Shown: positions 16,832 to 26,023 of the stretch, piece after piece | Layout: the number at the start of each line of letters is the position of its first letter | How positions within the stretch are numbered: position 1 is the first letter of the stretch | DNA from: Bifidobacterium pseudolongum subsp. pseudolongum DSM 20099 | GTDB taxonomy: Bacteria > Actinomycetota > Actinomycetes > Actinomycetales > Bifidobacteriaceae | NCBI RefSeq assembly: GCF_000771225.1 | Contig: NZ_JDTZ01000012.1 | Coordinates: 1 to 47,949, forward strand | Reading direction: 5' to 3' | DNA length: 47,949 nt | Translations under genes and position numbers: made by a program | Notes under the pieces: generated by a model | What the model saw: the letters and a program-made list of their open reading frames with translations, nothing else | What the model was told of the DNA's origin: nothing | The model's database searches: none

Positions 16832-16978
16832 CAGCTGTTGGTGTCTAGCCCGTAGACGCCAACGGATATTGGCGGGGCTCCAAATGGATGGATTTGGCTG
16901 GTCGCTAGTCACGGGCGGTCACTTATTGCGTCCCGCACAGCCGTTGGCGTCTAGCCCCTAGGCGCCAACGGCTGTTTT
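16832..16978 (+). terminator. Two tandem degenerate copies of a terminator hairpin after kup
   Basis: The 313 bases from 16768 to 17080 have no gene. A block beginning CTAGCCACGGGCGG (about 16799) recurs about 107 bases later as CTAGTCACGGGCGG (about 16906). The second copy contains a 17-bp stem (16938-16954 with 16958-16974, loop CCC) followed by TTTT, a strong Rho-independent terminator. The first copy (16832-16874) pairs imperfectly and lacks the T-run. They look like a duplicated terminator, one copy decayed. Confidence 0.75.
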
Positions 16979-17080
16979 CATTGGTATTCCAACGGTCTTG
17001 TGGCGGGTACAAGCAAAACCGATAGCGAAATCCTGAGAATCGGTGGCGGGAGGCGTGTGGAGCCGTTACAGTAAACGACT

Positions 17081-17950
17081 ATGTGCAGATTACTGGGATA
17101 CGCCACCGCGAATGTCAATGTGAGCCTCGACGAGGTGCTTGGCATGCGCGAGTGCGCCGCGTTCCGTGATCTGAGCGAAATCCACAACGATGGCTGGGGC
17201 GCCGTGCTCATCAACGAACCCGGCCACGCGGCGCACGTCAACGACGGCGGCGCGCCCTCGCCGGAAACGGGTTCGGCGCTCTACCGCAACACGATCGCCG
17301 CGCGGTACGACCCGATCTTCAACGAGCTCGCACATGCGCCAGCCCGTGGCTCCATCTGGCATCTGCGCCTCGCGAGCTCGAACCTGCCGCTCATCCTCGA
17401 AAACCAGCAGCCGTTCTTCGCCAGCGGCCTCGGCTTCGTGCACAACGGCGACATCTCGGATGCGCAGGGCCGCAACATCACCACGAACCGCGCCTACCCG
17501 ATCGACCAGAACCTGGTGCAGTCCACGGGCGGACGGTCTGATTCGGCCATGTATTTCGCGATCGTGCTGCAATACCTGGGCTTCGGCTTCGCGCTCGAGG
17601 AGGCGCTCGCACAGGCGGTGCGCGAACTGCGCGCCACCTACCCCGATTCGAGCTACAACTGCATGATCCAAAGCCAGGACCAGTTCATCGCCCTGCGCGC
17701 GGAAAGCGGACGCCCCACCGCGCAGGCGATCGTCGATATTTACGCCCGCTACGGGCGCGAAGACGAGGCGGGCGACTACAGCGTGCTGCACTACCGTGAG
17801 CTCGGATCCAAGCAGGGCGAGCCGAAGGGCGTCGTCGCGGCGAGCACCGGCTTCGAGCAGCCCGCCGAAGACGGTTGGCGCGAACTGGAGAACAACCACA
17901 TGATCGTCGCGTCGAACCGCACCGGCGCATTCCGCGTGCGCGGCATCTGA
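17081..17950 (+). CDS. Class II glutamine amidotransferase
   Basis: A 289-residue Ntn-hydrolase with catalytic Cys2 exposed by removal of Met1 (MCRLLGYAT). The fold landmarks follow: IHNDGWGAV near residue 35, RGSIWHLRLAS, LGFVHNGDISD, and SDSAMYF. This matches the YafJ/EgtC-like stand-alone glutaminase domain family. Such proteins hydrolyse a gamma-glutamyl bond, but the substrate here is unknown. No ergothioneine genes surround it. The HD-domain gene follows 49 bases later on the same strand and may be cotranscribed. Confidence 0.88.
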   Translation: MCRLLGYATANVNVSLDEVLGMRECAAFRDLSEIHNDGWGAVLINEPGHAAHVNDGGAPSPETGSALYRNTIAARYDPIFNELAHAPARGSIWHLRLASSNLPLILENQQPFFASGLGFVHNGDISDAQGRNITTNRAYPIDQNLVQSTGGRSDSAMYFAIVLQYLGFGFALEEALAQAVRELRATYPDSSYNCMIQSQDQFIALRAESGRPTAQAIVDIYARYGREDEAGDYSVLHYRELGSKQGEPKGVVAASTGFEQPAEDGWRELENNHMIVASNRTGAFRVRGI

Positions 17951-18008
17951 TTCGTCGCGTTCGCACAGGGGGTAGAGAGCCCATCGCAGCGCGACTACGA
18001 TGGGCAAC

Positions 18009-18752
18009 ATGACAGGAATCATCCCCACCGTGGACCAAATCGAGGCGCTCCACCGTAAACTCGCGCCCTCCGATGCCGCATACGATCTCATTCACACCCA
18101 CTGCGTGATCGTCGCGCAGATCACCCGCCAGCTCATCCACCGCCGCAACGCGCTGTTCATGCGCCGCTGCACACTGCCGGCGGACGCGCCCGAACGCACC
18201 GGCGAAGCGGCGCAAGGCGCGTTCACCGTGCCCGCGACCGACGGCGTGACGGGCGGCGTCATCCCGCCGCGCTACCTCGACGCAGGGCAGGCCGTGCTCG
18301 GCGCGCTGCTGCACGACATCGGCACGTACCGTGTGCTCAAGAATGACGGCTCGAACGGCGAGCCGCTCACCTTCGACGGCCCGCACTATGTGCAGCACGG
18401 GCTCATCGGCTACGACCTGCTGCTCAACGAAGGCTACGACGAATCGATCGCGCAATACGCGCGCAACCACACCGGCGTGGGGTTGACGCGCGACGCCGTC
18501 ATACGCCAGGGCCTGCCGCTGCCACCGGACGATTACGTGCCAGTGAACCTCGAGCAGGAAGTGGTCATGGTGGCCGACAAATACCACAGCAAGTCGGTGC
18601 CGCCCAAGTTCCTGACCGCCGACGCCTACGCGCGCAAGGCCGCGCGGTTCGGCGAAGACAACAAGGAGCAGTGGCTCGACCTGGTGCGCACCTACGGCGA
18701 GCCGGACGTGCCGGCGCTCGCCGAGGAATACCACATGCGTCTCGTGGACTGA
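18009..18752 (+). CDS. HD-domain protein, putative phosphohydrolase
   Basis: A 247-residue protein with the HD superfamily metal ligands: His in LIHTHCVIVAQI, the His-Asp pair in LGALLHDIGTY, His residues in QHGLIGYDLLLNEGY and ARNHTGVGL, and Asp in MVADKYHSK. HD proteins hydrolyse nucleotides or phosphodiesters. The substrate cannot be deduced. A start at 18000 (MGNM) is possible. 18009 (MTGII) is chosen because it lies nearer the aligned region. It is followed 12 bases later by the convergent ABC gene. Confidence 0.78.
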   Translation: MTGIIPTVDQIEALHRKLAPSDAAYDLIHTHCVIVAQITRQLIHRRNALFMRRCTLPADAPERTGEAAQGAFTVPATDGVTGGVIPPRYLDAGQAVLGALLHDIGTYRVLKNDGSNGEPLTFDGPHYVQHGLIGYDLLLNEGYDESIAQYARNHTGVGLTRDAVIRQGLPLPPDDYVPVNLEQEVVMVADKYHSKSVPPKFLTADAYARKAARFGEDNKEQWLDLVRTYGEPDVPALAEEYHMRLVD

Positions 18753-18764
18753 GGCGCCGCGCGC

Positions 18765-19775
18765 TCAGTGCGTCAGGTCGATCGTCTCGTCCATCGCGGC
18801 CGCCACATGCGGGTCGGTCGTGACGACGATGACGGTGCGCCGCTTCGACTCGCCGTGCACCTGCGCGCGCAGCAGGTCGAGGATGTCTGCGGCGTCGGCC
18901 TCGTCCAGTGTGGCCGTCGGCTCGTCGGCGAGCACGATGTCGGGGTCGGTGGCGATCGCGCGCGCGACCATGACCCGCGCACGGTCGCTGGCGCCGAGCG
19001 TGCGCACGAGCGCCCGTGAACGCTTGTCCTGCGTCGCGTCATCATCGCCGCTTGGCGCGAAGCCGACGCGCGTCAGCAGCTCCTGCGCGCGCACGGCGAT
19101 CGGCTGGAGATAGTTGCGGTTCGACGCATCCATCACGTATGCGAGATTCGCCGCAGCGCTCAGGTCGCCACGCAGCGCGAACTGCTGCAGCAGCACGCCG
19201 ATGCGGTGCCCGCGCAGTTCGAGCGGCGTCAGGTCGTGCAGCGGCGTCGATTTGGTCATCACACTGCCTTCGGTGGGGTGCGCGAAGCCGGCCATCAACG
19301 CCACAAGCGTGTCGTGCTGGCGGGTGTCATGCGCGTCGACGAGCACGCCGTACGATGTGCCGGCCTCGCACCGTATCGACAGGTCGTTCCAGATGTGCTC
19401 GCCGGTCTTCGCATCGGTCACCGTCACGCCGCGCATCGAGAACATCGGGTAGGCACGGAACACTGAATCGTCCACGTCGTCCGCGCTGTCCTCTTCGTCT
19501 GGCTCGTCGAGCGCCGCCGCGGCGGTGTTCGCGGCAGCTTCCGCCTCCTGTTCATCCGGGTCTGCATGGTCCGCGTCGGTTGTGGCGGTGGCGGGTTCGG
19601 GGACGGATACGTCTGTGGTGTCTATGGTGTCTGCAGTGTCTGCGTCGGTGTCGTCGTCGTATTCGATCGTATAGCTCATGCCCGGCTCGGCCGACTCATC
19701 GGTCATCAACTCGTCGAGCTCTTCCACGGCGTCGGTGCGCTCTTGCGGTTCGCTGCGGTGCTCCTGATTGCTCAT
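18765..19775 (-). CDS. ABC-type ATPase partner of an FtsX permease, with degenerate nucleotide site
   Basis: A 336-residue protein. Residues 1-105 are a highly acidic Asp/Glu/Ala/Thr tail, and the rest follows the LolD/MacB/FtsE ATPase fold. Walker B (DIVLADEPTATLDEAD) and a Q-loop (GVLLQQFAL) are clear. The Walker A loop, however, reads GVLVDAHDTRQHDT at 143-156 with no GxxGxGK(S/T), the signature is LGASDRAR instead of LSGGQxQR, and the switch His is replaced by Asp in VVTTDPH. ATP binding is therefore doubtful. Its ATG overlaps the upstream permease stop by one base, so translation is coupled. It may be a regulatory subunit rather than a motor. Confidence 0.8.
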   Translation of the reverse strand: MSNQEHRSEPQERTDAVEELDELMTDESAEPGMSYTIEYDDDTDADTADTIDTTDVSVPEPATATTDADHADPDEQEAEAAANTAAAALDEPDEEDSADDVDDSVFRAYPMFSMRGVTVTDAKTGEHIWNDLSIRCEAGTSYGVLVDAHDTRQHDTLVALMAGFAHPTEGSVMTKSTPLHDLTPLELRGHRIGVLLQQFALRGDLSAAANLAYVMDASNRNYLQPIAVRAQELLTRVGFAPSGDDDATQDKRSRALVRTLGASDRARVMVARAIATDPDIVLADEPTATLDEADAADILDLLRAQVHGESKRRTVIVVTTDPHVAAAMDETIDLTH

Positions 19776-21121
19776 CACTGCTCCTTGGTGGTCGGGTCGG
19801 CGGAATTGAGGTATGGCGAATGCGCCAGCTGCGCGGTGCGGAACAGCGCCACGCGCACGCCCGCGATAATGGCGAGCAGCAGGCACGCCAACAGCGCAAT
19901 CCATGTGACGTTCCACAGCACGCCGCCGTGCATCGCGATCGTATGGCCCTGCGCGAGCTGCGTGGCGAGCGGATTCGCGGTCCAGCCGCCGATCAGCAGG
20001 CCGAGCGCCACACCCACCACGGTCTGCAGCAGGATCTCCAGCATGAACTGCCATGCCATGCGCGACTTCGTGACGCCGACGGCCAGCCCATAGCCGATCT
20101 CTTCGCGGCGCGGGCACACCTCAAGCAAGGTCAGCAGCAGCGCGAGCGCCCCGCCAACGCCCCACAGGCAGATGAGCATGATCTTCGTGGTGTCCGCCAG
20201 CTTGTCGAGCGGTTCGAGCGAGCGCTCGTAGGCGGCGATCGTCGGGGAGCTCACGGCGAACCCTTCCGGCAGGTCGGGCTTCAGCGCGCTCTTGAACTGT
20301 TCGTACGCCTGTGGATTGGCCAGCGTGAACACGATGTTGATGTCCGGTACGGCCCAGCCGGAGCCTTCGGTGGTGTCGAGTCCCGAAGCGGCGAAGTCGT
20401 AGTAGCTCGTGTAGATCACATTGTTGCGGTTGTCTTTGGCGAATTGCGCGTCATCGCCCTGCACGCCCTGCGGCGTGCTCGTATAGGTGTAGATGCCGCC
20501 GACGGTGAACGTGTAGGTGGTCTTGGCGTCGGCCGGGTTGCCGACGGTGATTGTGCTCCCCACCTTGAGGTTGTTCTTCTTCGCGAGTTCCTGCGAGATC
20601 AGCACGTCGCGCGCCGTCACATCCTGATAGTTGAGCTTGGCGCCCTCCACGACCTTGAACGAGCCGTATTCGTTGGCGGCCACGGCCGGTTCGTTGTAGA
20701 ACGAGGTGAGGGTGAAGTCGCCGCCGGTCTCGTTCTGGCCTGCGCCGGACGTCTCGCCGGTCGTGATGGCCTTGAAGGAACCGGTCGCGCGCACCGGCAC
20801 CGACGCCACCACGGAGTAGTCGAATTGCACATGCTTGGCCTGTGCGGCAGCGCCGAGCACGTTGTATTCGTCCCATGTGATGTAACGCTTTGTCCAGCCG
20901 GCGTCGTCGCCATTGCGGTCCTTGAGCGCCGCGTCCGTCATGCGCACCACGGCCTGCGGTTTGAGCGCCTCGTACCCGGCGCCGTGCGCGGCGTGGTATT
21001 CGTGCATCACCGCGGCGCCGAAAACCGACCACATGGTCACGAGCAGGCCCACAATCACCATCAGTGCCGTGCGCCACGGGTGGCGGCGCAGTTCGGCCCA
21101 TGCGTTCTTGGCAACAAACAT
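19775..21121 (-). CDS. FtsX-like ABC permease
   Basis: A 448-residue membrane protein with the MacB/FtsX layout. One N-terminal segment (LMVIVGLLVTMWSVFGAAVM) is followed by a large extracytoplasmic domain of about 290 residues. Then come three C-terminal segments beginning LICLWGVGGALALLLTLLEV, with the family's PRREEIGYGLAVGVTKSRMAWQFMLE motif between them. Such permeases with LolD-like ATPases export lipoproteins or peptides, or act as mechanotransmitters for cell-wall hydrolases. No hydrolase is adjacent. The gene heads a two-gene operon with the degenerate ATPase. Confidence 0.85.
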   Translation of the reverse strand: MFVAKNAWAELRRHPWRTALMVIVGLLVTMWSVFGAAVMHEYHAAHGAGYEALKPQAVVRMTDAALKDRNGDDAGWTKRYITWDEYNVLGAAAQAKHVQFDYSVVASVPVRATGSFKAITTGETSGAGQNETGGDFTLTSFYNEPAVAANEYGSFKVVEGAKLNYQDVTARDVLISQELAKKNNLKVGSTITVGNPADAKTTYTFTVGGIYTYTSTPQGVQGDDAQFAKDNRNNVIYTSYYDFAASGLDTTEGSGWAVPDINIVFTLANPQAYEQFKSALKPDLPEGFAVSSPTIAAYERSLEPLDKLADTTKIMLICLWGVGGALALLLTLLEVCPRREEIGYGLAVGVTKSRMAWQFMLEILLQTVVGVALGLLIGGWTANPLATQLAQGHTIAMHGGVLWNVTWIALLACLLLAIIAGVRVALFRTAQLAHSPYLNSADPTTKEQ

Positions 21122-21216
21122 CCGGTGTCTCTCCTGTGTCCGTTCAATGTGTCAATTGTTCCATCTGTTGTCTGGTTCTACTCAGACCGGCTGAAAAAAG
21201 CCTGAACGCGCGCCCG

Positions 21217-21273
21217 TTATCCACAGTCGGCATGGCCGTTGTGGATGGGCGGAGTGTCGTCCACTTATCCACA
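21217..21273. promoter_or_regulatory. DnaA-box cluster
   Basis: Two perfect TTATCCACA 9-mers on the plus strand (21217-21225 and 21265-21273) flank an inverted 7/9 match TGTGGATGG (21240-21248). They lie in the 286-base gap between divergent ftsX-like and hypothetical genes. This spacing resembles DnaA-regulated promoters or titration sites. It is not convincing as oriC, because dnaA, dnaN and AT-rich repeats are not in view. Confidence 0.45.
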
Positions 21274-21407
21274 TTCTTCACTCTGCCTGTGGTGTGGGCG
21301 TGCGGGGCATGGGAATGTGGCATCCATGCGCGCTGGCCGCCACGTGAGGCGCCGGCGCGCGCAGACACGCAACAAGATGCAGCCATGCAACAGACAAGGA
21401 GCACACC

Positions 21408-23072
21408 ATGCGCACACCATTCACCATGGATTCGGCGGGATTCCTCGCACTGCTCGACGCGCTCGAGCGCAGGTTCAACGAAGTCACGGCCGCCGCGTCG
21501 CTCTCGTTCGCCGGCATCGACGGCGACCTGTACCCCGTGGTCCAGCCCGCCCGCGCGGGGGAGGAAGATTGCGCAGACCGCGGCGAATCCGCGGCCTCGG
21601 CGGAAAGTGCGGACCGCACGGACAGCGCGGCCTCGGCAGAAAGCGCACAGTCCGAATCGGTCGAATACCACACCGCGCCGGCCGGATATACCCCATGCAC
21701 CGGCGCGCGCTGCGACCGTACGCTGCGCAGCCCGGCCTCCACACCGCTCTCGTGCGATTTCCACGGGCGCACCGGTGCGTTCCACGACGAGACGTTCGAC
21801 CCGCAGCTCGTCGAACTCGCGTCCAGCGCGTTCGGCTCCACATGCTGGGCGTCGCTCATGTGCGTCGCGTCGTTGGGCCTCGACGCCGCGCTCGTGGAAT
21901 GCGCGCGGCAGTTCCTGATGCACACGTCGATCATCGTGCGTCAGAAAGGGCTCGCCGTCTGGCTCTACGACCTGATCAACGACGCCACGATGGCCATGCT
22001 GCTCGGCCAGACGAGCGCGCGCATGCCCGTGACGATCCGTCCGATGAGCCAAGTGCAGATCTCGCGCTGGCTGCACGGCAGTGGGGTGAAGCGTTTTGGC
22101 TCGCAGCAGCAGCGCGCCGCGGACCGCGCGGAATACGGCAACCAGGCGCACCGGCTCGCCGCCTACTGCATGCTGCGCTGGGGCGCTCCAGCCGCGTCGA
22201 GCGCACAGATCGCCACCATGCTGCTCACCAACCCCGGGATAGGCATGTGCATGCTGCGCGAAGACCCGAACGTGCGCGCACAGGGCGCCTGCACCGACAC
22301 GCGCTACCGCCGCGTCGTCGAATACCTGCGCTCGCTGCGCGCACAGGCCGACCTCGACTACGCGCACGCGCTGAAAATCGGCGATGTGCCATGGCTCTCA
22401 CCGGACGGGCACACGGCCGTCACGATCGCCGCGGACCGGCGGTACCTCCACGACACTGGCCGGCTCGTGCACGCCTACCGTGCACTGTGGGACCGCGAGA
22501 CTGCAGACCCCGCGCAACTGCTGATGGCGGTCGAAGAGACACGTACACTGCCCGAGGAACCGCTGTGGGAGAATCCGGTGTATCTGCGCGACCTCGCCGA
22601 CTCGCTGATGGGCGCGGCGCTCGCCGAAGACCTGACGGTGGGGTTCCAGCAGCGCGACCGCGACCGCTTCGACCGCGGGGTGCGCATGCTCGAGCACATG
22701 GGGGAACAGGTGCGCGCGATGAACGTGCTCATGCTGCCGATTGTGGCGATCGACGAATGCGAGCCCGACTGGAACGCGGTCGCCGCGCGCGGATACAAGG
22801 CACGCACTATGCAATGGCGTGCGTTCTGCGACCGGTGCGACGACCTGGCCACTGTTGTGCTGGTCCAGCTGCAAGGCCAAGGTGACGGGTTCCATGTGCG
22901 CGCCGCGGCGACCCTGCTCAAACAGTCGCTGCCCGAGTACTGCGAGCTGGCGCTGCCGCTGTTCGAACAGGAGATCGAGCGGCTCGCGGCACGCGAACAC
23001 AATGCCGCGGATGCAAGTGCATGCGGGCAGGAGCGGGAAGGCGGTGCGGTGCATGTTGATATGGCTGCCTGA
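21408..23072 (+). CDS. Hypothetical protein, family not recognised
   Basis: A 554-residue soluble protein. The ATG at 21408 has AAGGA seven bases upstream. Residues 45-85 are a Glu/Ser/Ala-rich low-complexity stretch. After it come Cys-rich CTGARCDRTL and a mostly helical body with many Trp and Met residues. I see no signal peptide, membrane segment or known motif. The N-terminal FTMDSAGFLALLDAL helix and C-terminal EYCELALPLFEQEIERLA helix look well ordered. It stands alone between divergent ftsX and the galactan locus. Confidence 0.7.
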   Translation: MRTPFTMDSAGFLALLDALERRFNEVTAAASLSFAGIDGDLYPVVQPARAGEEDCADRGESAASAESADRTDSAASAESAQSESVEYHTAPAGYTPCTGARCDRTLRSPASTPLSCDFHGRTGAFHDETFDPQLVELASSAFGSTCWASLMCVASLGLDAALVECARQFLMHTSIIVRQKGLAVWLYDLINDATMAMLLGQTSARMPVTIRPMSQVQISRWLHGSGVKRFGSQQQRAADRAEYGNQAHRLAAYCMLRWGAPAASSAQIATMLLTNPGIGMCMLREDPNVRAQGACTDTRYRRVVEYLRSLRAQADLDYAHALKIGDVPWLSPDGHTAVTIAADRRYLHDTGRLVHAYRALWDRETADPAQLLMAVEETRTLPEEPLWENPVYLRDLADSLMGAALAEDLTVGFQQRDRDRFDRGVRMLEHMGEQVRAMNVLMLPIVAIDECEPDWNAVAARGYKARTMQWRAFCDRCDDLATVVLVQLQGQGDGFHVRAAATLLKQSLPEYCELALPLFEQEIERLAAREHNAADASACGQEREGGAVHVDMAA

Positions 23073-23264
23073 CGAATGCTATGTGCCGGTGGGGGACTGG
23101 TGCGCGTGCACAACTCCGCCGGTTGCACTCTGCGACGAGTGAATGCGACGGCCGGTGTTCGCCTAAGGGTGATTACCGGCCGGCCACTGAAATTCTACGA
23201 CGGCGATTATGCTGAACGTGAGTACCAGTATCCGTTGAGTCGTCGAGATGTTTGGGGTTGGTGT

Positions 23265-25139
23265 ATGCCATCGATACAATTTGCGAACGTTCTGTTGGAG
23301 ACGAATCCGCGTTCCGTCAGCTTTCCGAGCCTGTACTGCGAGTCCGACCAGCCAGTGGTCTTCGACGCGCAACTCGGCGATTGGGTGATGTACGCGCAGG
23401 GCGTGTATGACTTCACCACTTATTTCAACGCCCTGTCGGTAAGCAAACTGCGCACCTACACGAGCATGCGCTCCGCGATGCTCCATCTCGAGCTCAAGGG
23501 CGCCGCGTGCACGGTGCAGCAGACGATGGGGGATGCGCTTGCACATGAATCGTTGCTCGTGGAAGGCACCGACGTGACTGTGCCGGCCTCGGACGACTGG
23601 CAGGTTGTGGATCTGCCACTCGTCATCACCGACACGATGGTGCTCGTCGGCTTCAAGATCGTGACCGAAGGCCAGGTGGCGATCCGCAACAGCCACTACG
23701 TGCTCGACGTGGAAGATGATTTCAACGAGGTGGAGCTCGCTGTGGCCACCACCACGTTCAAGAAGGAAAGCTTCATCATCAACAATATCGGCTTGGTGCG
23801 GTCGCACATCATCGAGTCCGGTGACGACATCGCCAAGCACTTCCACATGTATGTGATCGACAATGGGCGCACCCTCGACGCCATGGCGCTCAGCGGCGAC
23901 CGCATCGAGGTGATTCCGAACGAGAATGTCGGCGGCGCAGGCGGTTTCACGCGTGGCATGATCGCCGCGATGCGCCAGAAGCCGAAGGCCACAAATGTGC
24001 TGTTGATGGATGACGACGTGGCCGTCTCCCCCGAAAGCATCAAGCGCACCTACAACCTGCTACGCATCCTCAAGCCGCAATACCGCGAGGCGATGATCAG
24101 CGGCGCCATGCTCAACTACGAGGTGGGCGAGGACCAGTGGGAAGACACCGGCTTCATGACGAAGGACGGTATCTTCGCGCCTTGCAAGCCACCGCTGCGC
24201 CTGACCCTGTTCGAAGACATCATCTTCAATGAAATCCATGAGATGACCAAGGAGATCACGCCAGACAACCATTATGCGGCGTGGTGGTACTGCTGCATCC
24301 CGATTTCCGTGATCGAACGCAACGGCCTGCCTCTGCCGTTGTTTGTGCGGTGCGACGATGCTGAATATGGCATCCGTTGCAAGACCGACTTCATCACAAT
24401 GAACGGCCTGTGCGTGTGGCACATGTCGTTCCACAAACGGTACAACCCTGCGGTGGAACGCTATCAGACCACGCGCAACACGATGATCGCGCAGGCCGCG
24501 GCCGGCATGGCTCCACACGCCGACTTCATGCATGAACTGCACCGCAACATGCAGCTTGAACTCAAGAAGTTCGGCTATGACAACGCCGAGCTGTGCCTTG
24601 ACGCGTTCGAGGACTTCCTCAAGGGACCGAAGTTCATCGGCACCAAGGGGCAGGCCGAGAAGAGTTTCATGGCCGCGAATCAGCATAAAGAAAAGCTCTA
24701 TGATCTTGACGAATTACAAAAACTAGCTGATGCTGATGTGGATCTTGCTGGATTTGATATCACGACAATCAATCGTCAACTTATTGATAGCGATAAGCCG
24801 CGCAAGACAAGACAGCGTCTTCGGGACTATCTGACTGATAATGGTCAGCGCCTTGTCAGGACTGATGGTGACGGTTATGCCGTGATTCCGTTAATTGGGT
24901 GGGCATATCCTGCCGGCGTAATTCGGGGTAAAAAGAAGCTCATCGTCATTGACTGGTACAACCGAAAAGGGGCCATCCGCACTAAGGATTCGGATCGTTA
25001 TCAGAAAATCCACAAACGCTATCAACGCGATCTTCGGTACTATAAGGCAAACATTGACCGTTTGCGTAAGGAGTATCAAGAAGCGTTCCCACAGCTGACT
25101 TCTATGAAGTTCTGGGAAAATTATTTAGATCTAGACTGA
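23265..25139 (+). CDS. GlfT2-like galactofuranosyltransferase (copy 1, mosaic gene)
   Basis: A 624-residue processive GT2-type enzyme. It has the GlfT2 architecture: an N-terminal beta domain (residues 1-150), a GT-A catalytic domain with VGGAGGFTRGM, metal-binding DDD at 249-251, the second acidic pair in VRCDDAEYG (D364, D365), and WH at 385-386. A helical C-terminal domain follows. GlfT2 adds galactofuranose from UDP-Galf to lipid-linked galactan. The start at 23265 is set by alignment with copy 2. The first 1,420 bases are GC-rich (62% in one line counted), but after about 24680 the gene becomes AT-rich (42-47% in two lines counted) and stays so into the exporter genes. This suggests recombination inside the gene. 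Confidence 0.85.
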   Translation: MPSIQFANVLLETNPRSVSFPSLYCESDQPVVFDAQLGDWVMYAQGVYDFTTYFNALSVSKLRTYTSMRSAMLHLELKGAACTVQQTMGDALAHESLLVEGTDVTVPASDDWQVVDLPLVITDTMVLVGFKIVTEGQVAIRNSHYVLDVEDDFNEVELAVATTTFKKESFIINNIGLVRSHIIESGDDIAKHFHMYVIDNGRTLDAMALSGDRIEVIPNENVGGAGGFTRGMIAAMRQKPKATNVLLMDDDVAVSPESIKRTYNLLRILKPQYREAMISGAMLNYEVGEDQWEDTGFMTKDGIFAPCKPPLRLTLFEDIIFNEIHEMTKEITPDNHYAAWWYCCIPISVIERNGLPLPLFVRCDDAEYGIRCKTDFITMNGLCVWHMSFHKRYNPAVERYQTTRNTMIAQAAAGMAPHADFMHELHRNMQLELKKFGYDNAELCLDAFEDFLKGPKFIGTKGQAEKSFMAANQHKEKLYDLDELQKLADADVDLAGFDITTINRQLIDSDKPRKTRQRLRDYLTDNGQRLVRTDGDGYAVIPLIGWAYPAGVIRGKKKLIVIDWYNRKGAIRTKDSDRYQKIHKRYQRDLRYYKANIDRLRKEYQEAFPQLTSMKFWENYLDLD

Positions 25140-25186
25140 CGTTTGACTCACATTCTTCCGGTACGCCGAGAGTAAGGACACAACGA

Positions 25187-26023
25187 GTGCATACTTTGAC
25201 TCAACGATTGCATGACCGGTACGGGTATGCAATGACTGTGCTACGAGGTTTGGTGAAGACGGATTTTAAACTACGCTATCAAGGCTCATTCTTGGGCGTT
25301 GCTTGGTCCGTACTCAAACCGTTGATGCTGTTCTGCGTCATGTACATCGTCTTCGGCAAGTTTTTGCGTATGACCGATGGCACGCCGACGTATCCTGTGG
25401 TGCTTCTGCTGGGCATCAGCTCGTGGCAGTTTGTCACAGAAACTGTCGGTATCGGCTTACGGTCAATTGTCGATCGTGGCGACCTATTACGCAAGGTACA
25501 TTTCCCTAATTACATTGTGGTGGTCTCGGCTTCGATAGGATCGCTCATTTCGCTCGGTATCAACTACCTTGTCGTACTTATCTTTGCATTGTTCGCTCAC
25601 GTGGAGTTCACATGGCGCGTGCTGTGGTTGCCGCTCAATGTAGTGGAACTGTATGCTATCTCACTTGCCATTGCACTTATATTTGCAACTTGCTATGTGT
25701 ATTTTCGTGATATTTCACATATTTGGGAAGTGTTGTCACAGCTTATTTTCTACTGCATGCCTATCATCTACCCGCTTTCATTCGTAATTGAGCGTGGGGG
25801 GGTGTACGCGAGGGTCGCGCGGTTGGAATTACTCAATCCTATTGCACAGTCCATTCAAGATATCCGGCACAATTTCATCGCTCCAGCTTCTCAACCGACG
25901 ATTTGGAACACTTTCCACTCTCCTTGGGCGAAGTTATTCCCATTTGCATTGACGATTTTGCTACTCTGGTTCGGCATTTATATCTTCCGTCGGAACAGTC
26001 GCAAGTTTGCGGAGGTGATGTGA
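25187..26023 (+). CDS. wzm: ABC-2 polysaccharide exporter permease (Wzm-like)
   Basis: A 278-residue permease with six predicted membrane segments and the ABC-2 polysaccharide-export pattern: LKTDFKLRYQGSFLGVAWSVLKPL, YFRDISHIWEVLSQLIFYCMPIIYPLSFV, and a C-terminal LNPIAQSIQDIRHNFI. The GTG at 25187 follows TAAGGA by eight bases and is the best start. The stop overlaps the ATG of the ATPase gene by one base. With that ATPase it forms a transporter for lipid-linked polysaccharide. Mycobacterial galactan is exported by a homologous Wzm/Wzt pair encoded beside glfT1. The flanking GlfT2-like genes argue for a galactofuran substrate here (inference). Confidence 0.9.
   Translation: MHTLTQRLHDRYGYAMTVLRGLVKTDFKLRYQGSFLGVAWSVLKPLMLFCVMYIVFGKFLRMTDGTPTYPVVLLLGISSWQFVTETVGIGLRSIVDRGDLLRKVHFPNYIVVVSASIGSLISLGINYLVVLIFALFAHVEFTWRVLWLPLNVVELYAISLAIALIFATCYVYFRDISHIWEVLSQLIFYCMPIIYPLSFVIERGGVYARVARLELLNPIAQSIQDIRHNFIAPASQPTIWNTFHSPWAKLFPFALTILLLWFGIYIFRRNSRKFAEVM

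Noticed and set aside
21217..21273. Possible origin of replication
   Set aside because: Two DnaA boxes only, with no dnaA, dnaN, gyrB or AT-rich unwinding element nearby.
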